14,450 nucleotides of DNA from Oscillospiraceae bacterium. Lineage in GTDB: Bacteria; Bacillota; Clostridia; Oscillospirales; Ruminococcaceae. Below are positions 1 through 7,537 of the stretch, in pieces; the stretch's first letter is position 1; every line of letters starts with the position of its first letter. Both the position numbers and the translations under genes were made by a program. Below the pieces are notes generated by a model, which made no database searches, was not told where the DNA came from, and saw only the letters and a list, made by a program, of their open reading frames with translations. The stretch is taken from assembly GCA_017472375.1 (NCBI GenBank), contig JAFUQL010000275.1, positions 1 to 14,450 on the forward strand, written 5' to 3'.

Positions 1-1848
1 AACACCCGGGATGCGGCCCGCCTGACCAAGGCTTCGGGGCCGGATGCGGTCCAGCTTTTCCCGGGCCTCCAAAGTAAGGCCCTGAATGCCGGAGTAGTCA
101 AAATCCTTCGGGATCTGCACGCTCTCACGGCGCTGTACCTCTTTGATGGCCCGCTGCTGCCGGGCAATGTAACCGGCGTACTTGATCTCGGTCTCGATGC
201 GCTGAGCCATCATAGGGGTAACGCCCTCGCCCCGGCCGATGATGCCGGCCAGAAGCTCATAGGTAACGCCCGGGCGCCGCAGCACCTCAGCGGCAGAGCC
301 GCCGGTGGCGCCCGGATCCACCCCGACTGCGGCACAGGCAGCGGTCAGGTCAGCGGCACGCACGGTGGTGTGCTCCAGCCGCTTCAGCTCTGCAGCTTTC
401 ACCGCCATGTCGCTCTCAAACAGCGCCCAGCGCTCATCGGTCACCAGACCGTATTCCCGGCCAATGGGGGTCAGCCGCTCGTCGGCGTTGTCCTGCCGCA
501 GGGTCAGCCGGTACTCGCTTCGGCTGGTCATCATGCGGTAGGGGTCCAGCACCCCCTTGGTGACCAGATCGTCCACCAGGGTGCCCAGATAGCTGGTGTG
601 GCGGGCCAGCACCAGCTGGCTCTCCCCTTTCGCCTGCCGGGCAGCGTTCAGGCCGGCCAGCAGACCCTGTGCGGCGGCCTCCTCGTAGCCCGATGTGCCG
701 TTGAACTGGCCCGCGCCGTACACGCCCCGCAGCGCCTTGGTCTCAAGGGTGGCCTCCAGGGCAGTGGGGTCGATGCAGTCGTACTCGATGGCGTAGGCAG
801 GGCGCATGATCTCCACCTGCTCCAAACCGGAGATCGTGCGATACATCGCGTTTTGTACATCTTCCGGAAGGCTGCTGCTCATGCCCTGCAGGTACATCTC
901 CTCGGTGTTCTCGCCGCAGGGCTCCACAAAGATCTGGTGGCGCTCCTTGTCCGCAAAGCGCATCACTTTGTCCTCGATGCTGGGACAGTAGCGGGGCCCG
1001 ACTCCCTCGATCATGCCGCCGTACAGGGGGCTGCGGCCGATGTTGGCCTGAATGATCCGATGGGTCTCCGGGTTTGTATAGGCGATGTGGCACTCCACGC
1101 GGTTGCGCATGGGGCTGCGGGTGAGGAAGATCATGGGCTGCAGCTCCTCTGCCGGGTCGCCGGGCTGACTCTCCAGCTTGGAAAAATCGATGCTGCGGCG
1201 GTGCACCCGGGCGGGGGTGCCGGTCTTGAAGCGGCGCATGGGCAGGCCAAGCGCCTTCAAATTCTCGGTAAGGGCGGTGGCCGCGTGCTGTCCGTCGGGG
1301 CCTCCGTCGTAGAACGCATTCCCGATGAAGATCCGCCCGCCCAAGCTGGTGCCGGTGGCCAGCACCACGCACTTTGCGCCATACCAGCCGTTCAACTGGG
1401 TGAATACGCCCCTTACCCGGCCGTCTTCCACATCCAGGCCGGTGATCTCGGCCTGATGCAGGTACAGGTTCGGGGTCTCCTCCACCAGCTGCTTCATCAC
1501 AAGGTGGTACTGCTTGCGGTCGGTCTGCACCCGCAGGCTGTGCACTGCGGGGCCCTTGCCCTTATTGAGCATCCGGCTCTGCAGGTAGGTACGGTCCGCA
1601 GCAATGCCCATCAGGCCGCCCAGCGCGTCCAGTTCCCGCACCAGATGCCCCTTGGCGGTACCTCCGATGGAGGGATTGCAGGGCATATTTCCGATAAAAT
1701 CCAGGCTGATGGTGAACAGGGCGGTCCTTGCACCCAGCACGGCCGCCGCATGGGCCGCCTCAATGCCGGCATGGCCCGCGCCGATCACCACCACATCGTA
1801 TTCACCCAGCCGGTTGATCTCTGTCTTGTTCATACTTTCGCTCGTCAT
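1..1848 (-). CDS. mnmG: tRNA uridine-5-carboxymethylaminomethyl modification enzyme MnmG (GidA), 3' end cut off by the window
   Basis: FAD-dependent partner of MnmE. Together they place the (carboxymethyl)aminomethyl group on C5 of the wobble uridine of certain tRNAs, using methylene-tetrahydrofolate and NADH (known for the family). Reading the minus strand from 1848 gives 616 open residues up to the window edge, so roughly the last 10-25 residues are missing. The Rossmann FAD motif GAGHAG is at residues 23-28. The family block CNPSIGGTAKGHL follows at 57-69 with the conserved Cys57. The second conserved cysteine is Cys288 in GPRYCPSIEDK. GYEEAAAQG and a C-terminal EKLDRIRPRSLGQAGRI stretch are also present. 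Two starts are possible: ATG at 1848, or ATG at 1833 (MNKTEINRL). Neither has a strong Shine-Dalgarno. The gene lies 40 bases downstream of mnmE and is probably co-transcribed. The identification is secure; the start is not. Confidence 0.96.
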   Translation of the reverse strand, partial: MTSESMNKTEINRLGEYDVVVIGAGHAGIEAAHAAAVLGARTALFTISLDFIGNMPCNPSIGGTAKGHLVRELDALGGLMGIAADRTYLQSRMLNKGKGPAVHSLRVQTDRKQYHLVMKQLVEETPNLYLHQAEITGLDVEDGRVRGVFTQLNGWYGAKCVVLATGTSLGGRIFIGNAFYDGGPDGQHAATALTENLKALGLPMRRFKTGTPARVHRRSIDFSKLESQPGDPAEELQPMIFLTRSPMRNRVECHIAYTNPETHRIIQANIGRSPLYGGMIEGVGPRYCPSIEDKVMRFADKERHQIFVEPCGENTEEMYLQGMSSSLPEDVQNAMYRTISGLEQVEIMRPAYAIEYDCIDPTALEATLETKALRGVYGAGQFNGTSGYEEAAAQGLLAGLNAARQAKGESQLVLARHTSYLGTLVDDLVTKGVLDPYRMMTSRSEYRLTLRQDNADERLTPIGREYGLVTDERWALFESDMAVKAAELKRLEHTTVRAADLTAACAAVGVDPGATGGSAAEVLRRPGVTYELLAGIIGRGEGVTPMMAQRIETEIKYAGYIARQQRAIKEVQRRESVQIPKDFDYSGIQGLTLEAREKLDRIRPRSLGQAGRIPGV

Positions 1849-1888
1849 ACTTTTAAAAAATCGCGTTTCAGCGCATGCTGTTTTATAA

Positions 1889-3268
1889 TTACTTGCCCAC
1901 GCAGAAGCGGCTGAACACCTGGTCGATGACCGCCTCGCCGGCGCTCTCACCGGTGAGCTGATAAAGAGCATCCAGCGCATCGTCCACGCAGACACCCACC
2001 GCATCCAGGTCAAAGCCGCCAGCCCGGGCGCGGCGGGCTTCGTCCAGCGCATCCCGCGCCGCCACTGCGGCGGCAAGCTGCCGCTGACTGCACAGCGCAC
2101 CCGCATTGGGGTCGATGGAGGCCGTCCCCAGCAGAGCGGCCACCGCATCGGCCAGTGTCTGCCGGGCTTCGGGGGCCATGGCGCTGAGCTTCACCACCGC
2201 CTTAAAGCACCCTTCCAGCATCGCCTCATCAAACACGCCGGGATGCTCCAGAAGATCCTGCTTGTTCAGCACTGCGATGGCCTGCCGCCCGCGGCAGCGC
2301 CCAGCCAGTTCCCGGTCCTCCGCCTCAGCAGGGGCGGAACCATCGAACACCGCCAGGATCAGCGATGCTTCTTCAAATTTTCGGTTGCTGCGGCGGATGC
2401 CCTCCGCCTCTACGATGTCCTCGGTATCCCGCAGGCCGGCGGTGTCCCACAGATTCAGGGGCACATCCCCCAGGTTCACCGCCTGCTCCACCAGGTCGCG
2501 GGTGGTGCCCGCCACCGGGGTCACAATAGCCCGGTCGAATCCCGCAAGCAGATTCAGAAGGGTGCTTTTGCCCACGTTGGGCCGCCCGACGATGGCAGTG
2601 TCCACGCCGCCGCGCAGGGCCGCACCCGCGCCATAGCCATCGATCAGTTCGGTCAGCTCCTGCTGGGCAGCGGCCAGCGTATCATCCAGCACGGTGTCCT
2701 CAAGCTGGGGCACGTCCTCCTCCGGGAAGTCCACCCAGGCCGCCAGATGACTGGCCAGCGCCGTCAGATCGCTTTGGATGCGGCCGATGCGCCGGGCCAG
2801 CGCGCCTTCAAGCTGGGCGGCAGCCAGCGCGGCACCCTGCCGCCCGGCTGCGCCGATCAGCTCCATCACAGCCTCGGCCTGGGTCAGCCCGATGCGCCCG
2901 TTGAGCAAGGCGCGGCGGGTGAACTCACCGGGGCCGGCGGGGGCTGCACCCGCCTTCAGGCAGGCCTGGATCAGCCCATCGGCCATGGCGCGGCCGCCGT
3001 GGCAGCTCAGCTCCACCACGTCCTCGCCGGTGTAGCTGCGGGGCGCCCGGAAGAACAGCGCCACCGTTTCGTCCATCTGCCGTCCATCCAGCCGGTAGTG
3101 ACCGAACAGAGCGGTGTAACCCCGCGCATCCATCACGCTTTTGTTTGGGTCGATGGGAGCGAATACCCGGGCCGCGATGGGATAAGCCTCCGGGCCGGAC
3201 AGGCGCACCACTGCGATGCCGCCCTCCCCGGGCGGGGTAGCCAGCGCACAGATGGTGGTGTCGATCAT
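1889..3268 (-). CDS. mnmE: tRNA modification GTPase MnmE (TrmE)
   Basis: GTPase that acts with MnmG in wobble-uridine modification of tRNA. The product is 459 residues, the usual family length. The N-terminal folate-binding domain starts MIDTTICALATPPGEGG. The central helical domain carries an inserted G domain: G1 GRPNVGKST at 228-236, G2 AGTTRD at 253-258, G3 DTAG at 275-278, and G4 NKQD at 335-338. The protein ends in FCVGK, the cysteine-containing C-terminus typical of MnmE. The reading frame stays open upstream to 3364. The ATG at 3268 is chosen because the protein then begins exactly as the family does, and because an AAAGGGGG ribosome site lies just before it. It is the first gene of a unit with mnmG and follows the terminator at 3332-3368, so it probably has its own promoter near 3312. 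Confidence 0.97.
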   Translation of the reverse strand: MIDTTICALATPPGEGGIAVVRLSGPEAYPIAARVFAPIDPNKSVMDARGYTALFGHYRLDGRQMDETVALFFRAPRSYTGEDVVELSCHGGRAMADGLIQACLKAGAAPAGPGEFTRRALLNGRIGLTQAEAVMELIGAAGRQGAALAAAQLEGALARRIGRIQSDLTALASHLAAWVDFPEEDVPQLEDTVLDDTLAAAQQELTELIDGYGAGAALRGGVDTAIVGRPNVGKSTLLNLLAGFDRAIVTPVAGTTRDLVEQAVNLGDVPLNLWDTAGLRDTEDIVEAEGIRRSNRKFEEASLILAVFDGSAPAEAEDRELAGRCRGRQAIAVLNKQDLLEHPGVFDEAMLEGCFKAVVKLSAMAPEARQTLADAVAALLGTASIDPNAGALCSQRQLAAAVAARDALDEARRARAGGFDLDAVGVCVDDALDALYQLTGESAGEAVIDQVFSRFCVGK

Positions 3269-3311
3269 GAAAAACGCCCCCTTTGTCAGAACGCAAAATT
3301 TCAGCGCTATC

Positions 3312-3320
3312 ATTGTAACA
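3312..3320 (-). promoter_or_regulatory. Putative extended -10 promoter for mnmE-mnmG
   Basis: On the minus strand the sequence TGTTACAAT (TGn followed by the -10 hexamer TACAAT, 3312-3317) lies about 44 bases before the mnmE start. It sits directly downstream of the terminator of the preceding unit. No good -35 hexamer is present: the position falls in the T-run of that terminator. The call therefore rests on the extended -10 and on the need for a promoter after a terminator. Confidence 0.5.
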
Positions 3321-3331
3321 CAAGGCCGGGC

Positions 3332-3368
3332 AAAAAAACACCCTGCACGCCCAAAAAGGCGCACAGGG
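3332..3368 (-). terminator. Rho-independent terminator of the two-gene unit
   Basis: On the minus strand, CCCTGTGCGCC (3358-3368) pairs with GGCGTGCAGGG (3341-3351) around a T-rich 6-base loop. The stem is 11 bp and includes two G-U wobbles. It is followed by seven T residues (3332-3338). It starts 17 bases after the stop codon of the 142-residue gene and precedes mnmE. Confidence 0.88.
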
Positions 3369-3384
3369 CATTGGTCTTATTGGG

Positions 3385-3813
3385 TCATTCGCCCGCACTC
3401 TGGGGAGAAAAGCGCGGAATGCCGTCCAGATATCCGCCGTAGACCGACTCGATCTCAAAGGGCTCCACCGGGGCAAACACAAGCCAGCGGGTGTTCACCG
3501 CCTGCTCCTCTACCCCCACCGACAGGGTGATGTGGGGCACCTCGATGGCCGCCGCCTGCTGAGCAAGGGGGGCACAGTCGGTGAGGACCTCCACCCGGAA
3601 GCCCTCGTTTTTTCCATCGCAGCCGTAGCCTGTCACCCGAAGGGTCACAGGAGTACCAAACAAACCCTCGTCCACCGACTCAGGGCGGTAGGCAAAGGTC
3701 ACATGGGGGTGCCTGATGAGACGGCCCAACCGGTCCGGCCCCATGGCGGGCGCGCGGGCCAGCAGCGCCGCAGCATCCACAAAGCATCCTGTGTAGTGAT
3801 AGGCCACATTCAT
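3385..3813 (-). CDS. Small protein with two HxT motifs, possible 2H phosphoesterase superfamily member
   Basis: A 142-residue soluble protein with no signal peptide or membrane helix. Two H-x-T-hydrophobic motifs are visible, HVTF at residues 37-40 and HITL at 94-97. Each is preceded by Pro and followed by strand-like sequence. A pair of such motifs is the signature of 2H phosphoesterases, which include RNA-ligase-associated 2',3'-cyclic phosphodiesterases and other enzymes acting on cyclic phosphates in nucleotides. The spacing of 57 residues and the small size fit a compact version of that fold, but the assignment rests on motif reading alone and no substrate can be named. The ATG at 3813 has a strong AAGGAG site and overlaps the stop of the upstream gene by four bases (ATGA). 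The two genes are therefore an operon and probably translationally coupled. The frame extends upstream to 3906, but that part lies inside the upstream gene and lacks a ribosome site. Confidence 0.8.
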   Translation of the reverse strand: MNVAYHYTGCFVDAAALLARAPAMGPDRLGRLIRHPHVTFAYRPESVDEGLFGTPVTLRVTGYGCDGKNEGFRVEVLTDCAPLAQQAAAIEVPHITLSVGVEEQAVNTRWLVFAPVEPFEIESVYGGYLDGIPRFSPQSAGE

Positions 3814-5198
3814 TTGCGAGTTTCTCCTTTTCGTTTGCCAAACAGCAGGCTGCGCATCAGCATCAGGAAGGCCAGCACCACCAGCACCACATAGCCCCTC
3901 TGCCACCAGACCATTGCCTCCGCCGTACAGAGTGCGGCGGGCAGTATGCCCTGCAGCAGACCAAAAGCCTGTTCAATGAAGGCCACACCGTCGGTAAGGG
4001 CCGAGAACACCGTCAGGATGGAGAGCAAGGCCAGCGCATTGTTCATGCGCTCCTCCCGCTGCTTTTGGGCTTCCTCCTGCTGCTTGCGCTCCTCCTCCTG
4101 CTTTTCCCGCTGCAGCTCGCGCAGCGAGACAATGGGCTCGCGCACATCCTTGTACATATCGTACAGGGCAAACGCACGGCCCACATTCCGGTAGAACCGG
4201 TCGTACTGGTCCACCTCGGTGATGGTGGTGAACACATGGTTCGTTTCAAACTCGTAAAGCTGCTGCCGGTACTCCTCCAGCGCCTTCAGGTCGTTGTAGC
4301 GGCCCACGCCAATGCGGGTGAGGAACAGGTACAGCACATACTTTTGGTGCAGCAGCAGCACATAGGTGAACAGGTACTGAGAATCAAAATTATGGACGAA
4401 TATACGCTTTATAAAGTCGCCGCGGCCCATCTCCGGGAACACCAGGCAGGCGGCCGCCTCGGCAGAGATGCCCCAGGCCACATCCGCACTGGAATCGTAG
4501 ACTTCCCGCTGCTCCTTCACCTCATCGGGCTGGTAGAGGAACCCCTCGCTCTGGCAACGGCGCAGATAATACAGATCCCTGCGCATCTGCTCCGGGTCCT
4601 TCTCCCCCGGCATATGGGTCAGGCTTAGCACGTTGGCGCGCTCGATGCCCGGGCTGCAGTGGAAGAAGGGGTGCACCGGCACGCCCAGCCGCTCCATCAG
4701 CATCCCGGCCAGATCGTACAGGGTCTGCACCTGCGGCCGGCCCGGGATCAGGGCACTGCCGTTTGCGCGGCGCACCGGCTCGCGCCCCAGCTTTTTCAGA
4801 TAGTACTGGGCGGTGGCGATCCAGCGCGGATCGCTCCTTACAAATTCTACCTTGATGGCCATGACACAAACGGTCGTATCAAAGCAGTAGAGCCGAATGT
4901 TTTTCAAACAGAAGGGGAAGTTCTCCGGCTGCCCACCAAACTGGTGCGTGCCGATGCAGCACAGCTCCTCCGGGCCGGGCAGACCCAGCTCTTCACAAGC
5001 GGCAGGCCGCAGCACCGAGGCGGTGCACAGGCAGTTTTCCTGGTCGTCCATATTCAGCTTGTCCGCCACATACTTCAGCATATAGCGGACCTCCACATCC
5101 AGGCGATCCCAATCCCGGGAGGTCTGGGTGCCGGAGGTCACCCTGCGCCAATCTCCCTCGATGTACATGGGCACAAAGAAATAAGAACAGTTGTCCAT
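3810..5198 (-). CDS. Uncharacterised protein with C-terminal coiled coil and two membrane helices
   Basis: A 462-residue protein I do not recognise. It has no N-terminal signal. Residues 1-270 look like a soluble alpha/beta region rich in Cys, Tyr and Trp. A hydrophobic stretch occurs at about 276-296. A helical segment at about 300-355 leads into a very charged Glu/Gln/Lys/Arg coiled coil at about 359-384. Two hydrophobic helices follow, about 386-410 and 435-454, and the end is a basic tail KRKGETRK. A long N-terminal cytoplasmic domain, a stalk helix and two C-terminal membrane helices is also the order of parts in CorA-type channels, but the CorA GMN motif is absent, so this is resemblance in architecture only. 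The ATG at 5198 has a purine-rich GGGAGGG upstream. A promoter lies at about 5229, and the downstream 142-residue gene overlaps it by four bases. The function is unknown. Confidence 0.82.
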   Translation of the reverse strand: MDNCSYFFVPMYIEGDWRRVTSGTQTSRDWDRLDVEVRYMLKYVADKLNMDDQENCLCTASVLRPAACEELGLPGPEELCCIGTHQFGGQPENFPFCLKNIRLYCFDTTVCVMAIKVEFVRSDPRWIATAQYYLKKLGREPVRRANGSALIPGRPQVQTLYDLAGMLMERLGVPVHPFFHCSPGIERANVLSLTHMPGEKDPEQMRRDLYYLRRCQSEGFLYQPDEVKEQREVYDSSADVAWGISAEAAACLVFPEMGRGDFIKRIFVHNFDSQYLFTYVLLLHQKYVLYLFLTRIGVGRYNDLKALEEYRQQLYEFETNHVFTTITEVDQYDRFYRNVGRAFALYDMYKDVREPIVSLRELQREKQEEERKQQEEAQKQREERMNNALALLSILTVFSALTDGVAFIEQAFGLLQGILPAALCTAEAMVWWQRGYVVLVVLAFLMLMRSLLFGKRKGETRK

Positions 5199-5228
5199 GC
5201 CGGTCGGCCCTCCCTTCCCCTTTTTTTC

Positions 5229-5256
5229 ATTATACTACAAGGAGCCGGGATGTTCC
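5229..5256 (-). promoter_or_regulatory. Putative promoter of the two-gene unit
   Basis: The minus strand has a perfect -10 hexamer TATAAT at 5229-5234, in the context TAGTATAATG. A weak -35-like GGAACA lies at 5251-5256, with a 16-base spacer. Transcription would start about 25 bases before the ATG at 5198. The site lies between the jag terminator and the first gene of the unit, where a promoter is expected. Confidence 0.55.
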
Positions 5257-5311
5257 AGCATCTGCCGCGTTTCGGTCTGCCTCGCATGGGCCGGGTAAAT
5301 GTCGGCCTCAC

Positions 5312-5348
5312 AAAAAAAGAAGCATCTCCGGATACCCGGAGATGCTTC
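5312..5348 (-). terminator. Rho-independent terminator after jag
   Basis: A perfect 13-bp stem: GAAGCATCTCCGG at 5319-5331 pairs with CCGGAGATGCTTC at 5336-5348 around a four-base loop. On the minus strand it is followed by seven T residues (5312-5318). It lies 21 bases downstream of the jag stop codon and closes the rpmH-rnpA-yidD-yidC-jag unit. Confidence 0.95.
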
Positions 5349-5369
5349 AAAATTTTGATCAGATCGCGA

Positions 5370-6473
5370 TCACAGCTCGATCTTGCCGAACAGCTCAAAG
5401 TCGGCTGCATCGTTGATGCGCTGGGTGCGCACGGGGGCCTGAGGCACGGCGGAGGGATCCGGAGTGCGGTCGGCAAACTCGCGGGCGGGCACGCTGGAAG
5501 GACGGGGACCTCTGCGGCTGCCGTCACGGCCGCCGCGGCCCTTGCCGCCCTGACCCTGACCACGGCCACCGCGGCCGCTGCGCTCACCGCCGCGGCCACC
5601 CTTGCCGCCCTTGCCGTCCTTGCGGGCGGGGCGCTCGGGCTTGGCGTTGGGGCCGGTGCAGTAGATCACCACACGGCGGTCGCTGCCCTCACCGCGGCTC
5701 TCGCTGCGCAGGCCCTCCATCTTGCCGATGGCGCTGTGGATCAGCCGGCGCTCGGAGGGATTCATGGGTTCCATGGCGAAGGGGCGGCCGCTCTTGGCCA
5801 CCTTGGCGCCGATGCGGCGGGCCAGAGCCTCCAGGTCGGCCTCGCGCTTGCCGCGGTAGCCGGCCACATCCAGGCCCAGCTTCATGTAGTCGCCCTTCTG
5901 GCGGTTGGCCACCAGGCTGGCCAGGTAGCTCAGGCTCTCCATGGTCTCGCCGCGGCGGCCGATCAGAGCGCCCACATTGTCGCCTTCCACCTTCAGAATG
6001 GTGGCCTCGCCCTTCTGCACGGCGCTGAAGGTCACCTCGGTGACGCCCATAGCGGCGAACACCTCGGTCAGGTACTGCACAGCGGCATTCAGGCGGGGAT
6101 CGGTCTCGATCTCCACAGGGACCTCGGTCTCCTCATCGGCGGCGGGAGCGGCCTGCCCGGCAGGCTCTTCAGCCACAGGCTCGGCGGCAGGCTCCTCCGC
6201 AACAGGGGCCTCCTCCACAGCCACAGGCTCCTCGACCGGGGCAGAAGCGGGGATCTCCTCCGCCACAGGAGCGGCGGGAGCGGGAGCTTCCTCCTCTTCT
6301 ACAGTCACCTCCACCTTGGCGGGGGTGGTCTTCAGGCCCAGGAAACCGGTCTTGCCGGGCATCTCCAGCACCTGATAGCTCACATTCAGGTCGTCACGGC
6401 TCACGCCCAGCTCGGCACAGGCAGCGGCCAGTGCCTCGTCAACGGTTTTGCCGGTCATGACTAATCGACGCAT
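5370..6473 (-). CDS. jag: RNA-binding protein Jag/KhpB (Jag_N, KH and R3H domains) with long low-complexity extensions
   Basis: Homologue of Jag (KhpB, SpoIIIJ-associated protein), a cytoplasmic RNA-binding protein linked in other Firmicutes to cell-wall growth and sporulation. The product has 367 residues, against about 200-ish for the usual protein. Jag_N is at about 1-55. An Ala/Glu/Pro/Val acidic linker is at about 57-122. The KH domain is at about 125-200 with the GxxG loop GRRG at 172-175. R3H is at about 205-272 with Arg242-x3-His246. A Gly/Arg/Lys-rich tail is at about 280-323, followed by a less biased end. The acidic linker and the basic RGG-like tail explain the extra length. The start at 6473 (MRRLVMTGKT) is chosen for its perfect AAGGAGG site. 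It follows yidC, the usual neighbour, with 41 bases between, and a strong terminator follows it. Confidence 0.95.
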   Translation of the reverse strand: MRRLVMTGKTVDEALAAACAELGVSRDDLNVSYQVLEMPGKTGFLGLKTTPAKVEVTVEEEEAPAPAAPVAEEIPASAPVEEPVAVEEAPVAEEPAAEPVAEEPAGQAAPAADEETEVPVEIETDPRLNAAVQYLTEVFAAMGVTEVTFSAVQKGEATILKVEGDNVGALIGRRGETMESLSYLASLVANRQKGDYMKLGLDVAGYRGKREADLEALARRIGAKVAKSGRPFAMEPMNPSERRLIHSAIGKMEGLRSESRGEGSDRRVVIYCTGPNAKPERPARKDGKGGKGGRGGERSGRGGRGQGQGGKGRGGRDGSRRGPRPSSVPAREFADRTPDPSAVPQAPVRTQRINDAADFELFGKIEL

Positions 6474-6514
6474 AACTTCCTCCTTGTGATCGGGGCTCAC
6501 ACTTCCCCGTATTT

Positions 6515-7537
6515 TCAGGACAGACGCTCGGTGCGCTCATCCTTATACTTCTCGGCATCCTGCGCACGGGCGGCCTCCAGACGGATGCGGGCCAGCTCCT
6601 GCTCGGTGACCTCCTTGGTCGTGGTGTTGCCCTTGTCGTCCTTCACGGTGACCTGCTTCTTCTTTTTCTTCTCCTTGCGCTTGGCCTCGACTTCAGCCTG
6701 GATCTCAGCCTTCATCTTCTCAGGGTCGTAGATCTTCTTGGCCAGAACGGTGGTGGCCAGAGCCAGCACGTTGGAGATGGTGTAGTACAGAGAGAAGCCG
6801 ACGGGCAGAGTAAAGCTGATCCAGACGAACATGATGTTCATCATCAGAGGCATATACTTCATGCTGCCCTGCATCTGCTGGGCGCTGCCCTTCATGGTGT
6901 AGGCGTTCATCACGAACATGGAGATGGCGCTGAGGATGGGGAAGATCAGCAGGCTGTTGAACGCCAGCTCAGGGGTGGCGGCCAGATTGATGCCGAACAG
7001 CTCCATCTGGAAGCCCTGGATGGCCTCGATGTTCTCAGCGGTCAGGCTGGGGAACTGGGTCAGAGCGGCGCTCACGTCCATGTCCTTCAGCACATTGATC
7101 AGCTGGACCTGGCCGCGGTAGTCGCTGGCCTGCATGCCCAGGACCTCAACAGCGGCACCCAGGGTGTCGCTGCTGATCTGCAGCACATACTGCAGAGGAC
7201 GGTAGATCATTTCGATCACGCCGAACATGATGATCAGGTTCAGGAACATGGGCGCACAGCCGGCGGTGGGGTTGAAGTTGTGCTCCTGCTGCAGCTTCAG
7301 CATCTCGTCGTTCAGACGCTGCTGATCCTTGGCGTACTTCTTCTGAAGCTCCTGGATCATGGGCTGGAACACGCTCATGCGCGCGGTGTTCTTCTGCTGG
7401 CTGAGCATCAGCGGCAGCAGCACCACACGGATCAGCAGAGTAAAGAGGATGATCGCCACGCCGTAGTTCTGCACTGCGTTATAGATCAAACGCATCACAA
7501 TACCCAGCGGGCCTGCCAGAATACCAAAAATTCCCAT
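6515..7537 (-). CDS. yidC: Membrane protein insertase YidC (Oxa1/Alb3 family)
   Basis: Inserts and folds proteins into the cytoplasmic membrane, alone or with SecYEG. The product has 340 residues. The first membrane helix region, about 5-45, contains Arg37 in LLIRVVLLPL, the position of the conserved groove arginine. A cytoplasmic helical hairpin at about 47-88 is followed by NPTAGCAPM at 89-97, the family NPxxGC(L/A)P motif. Further membrane helices lie near 97-117, 193-212, 228-248 and 250-267. The C-terminus (about 270-340) is highly charged with a run of lysines, a feature linked to ribosome contact in the family. No lipoprotein signal or lipobox precedes the first helix, unlike B. subtilis SpoIIIJ. 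An in-frame stop lies about 17 codons upstream and no other ATG intervenes, so the start at 7537 is the only ATG choice. Its ribosome site is weak (GGAAG). Confidence 0.96.
   Translation of the reverse strand: MGIFGILAGPLGIVMRLIYNAVQNYGVAIILFTLLIRVVLLPLMLSQQKNTARMSVFQPMIQELQKKYAKDQQRLNDEMLKLQQEHNFNPTAGCAPMFLNLIIMFGVIEMIYRPLQYVLQISSDTLGAAVEVLGMQASDYRGQVQLINVLKDMDVSAALTQFPSLTAENIEAIQGFQMELFGINLAATPELAFNSLLIFPILSAISMFVMNAYTMKGSAQQMQGSMKYMPLMMNIMFVWISFTLPVGFSLYYTISNVLALATTVLAKKIYDPEKMKAEIQAEVEAKRKEKKKKKQVTVKDDKGNTTTKEVTEQELARIRLEAARAQDAEKYKDERTERLS

Noticed and set aside
1849..1888. CAGC-ATGC-GCTG and a T-run between mnmE and mnmG as a terminator
   Set aside because: The stem is only four base pairs and is separated from the T-run by about ten bases. 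mnmE and mnmG are normally co-transcribed.
370..1914. Long open frame on the plus strand opposite mnmG
   Set aside because: The minus strand carries an unmistakable MnmG over the same bases. The plus-strand frame is a GC-rich antisense shadow without a ribosome site or family motifs.
2243..3442. Long open frame on the plus strand opposite mnmE
   Set aside because: Antisense of MnmE; composition is typical of a shadow frame and no family resemblance is visible.
4659..6464. A 601-residue open frame on the plus strand opposite jag and the 462-residue gene
   Set aside because: Extremely Ala/Leu/Gly/His-rich because it mirrors the low-complexity Jag segments. It runs across the jag terminator and has no ribosome site.
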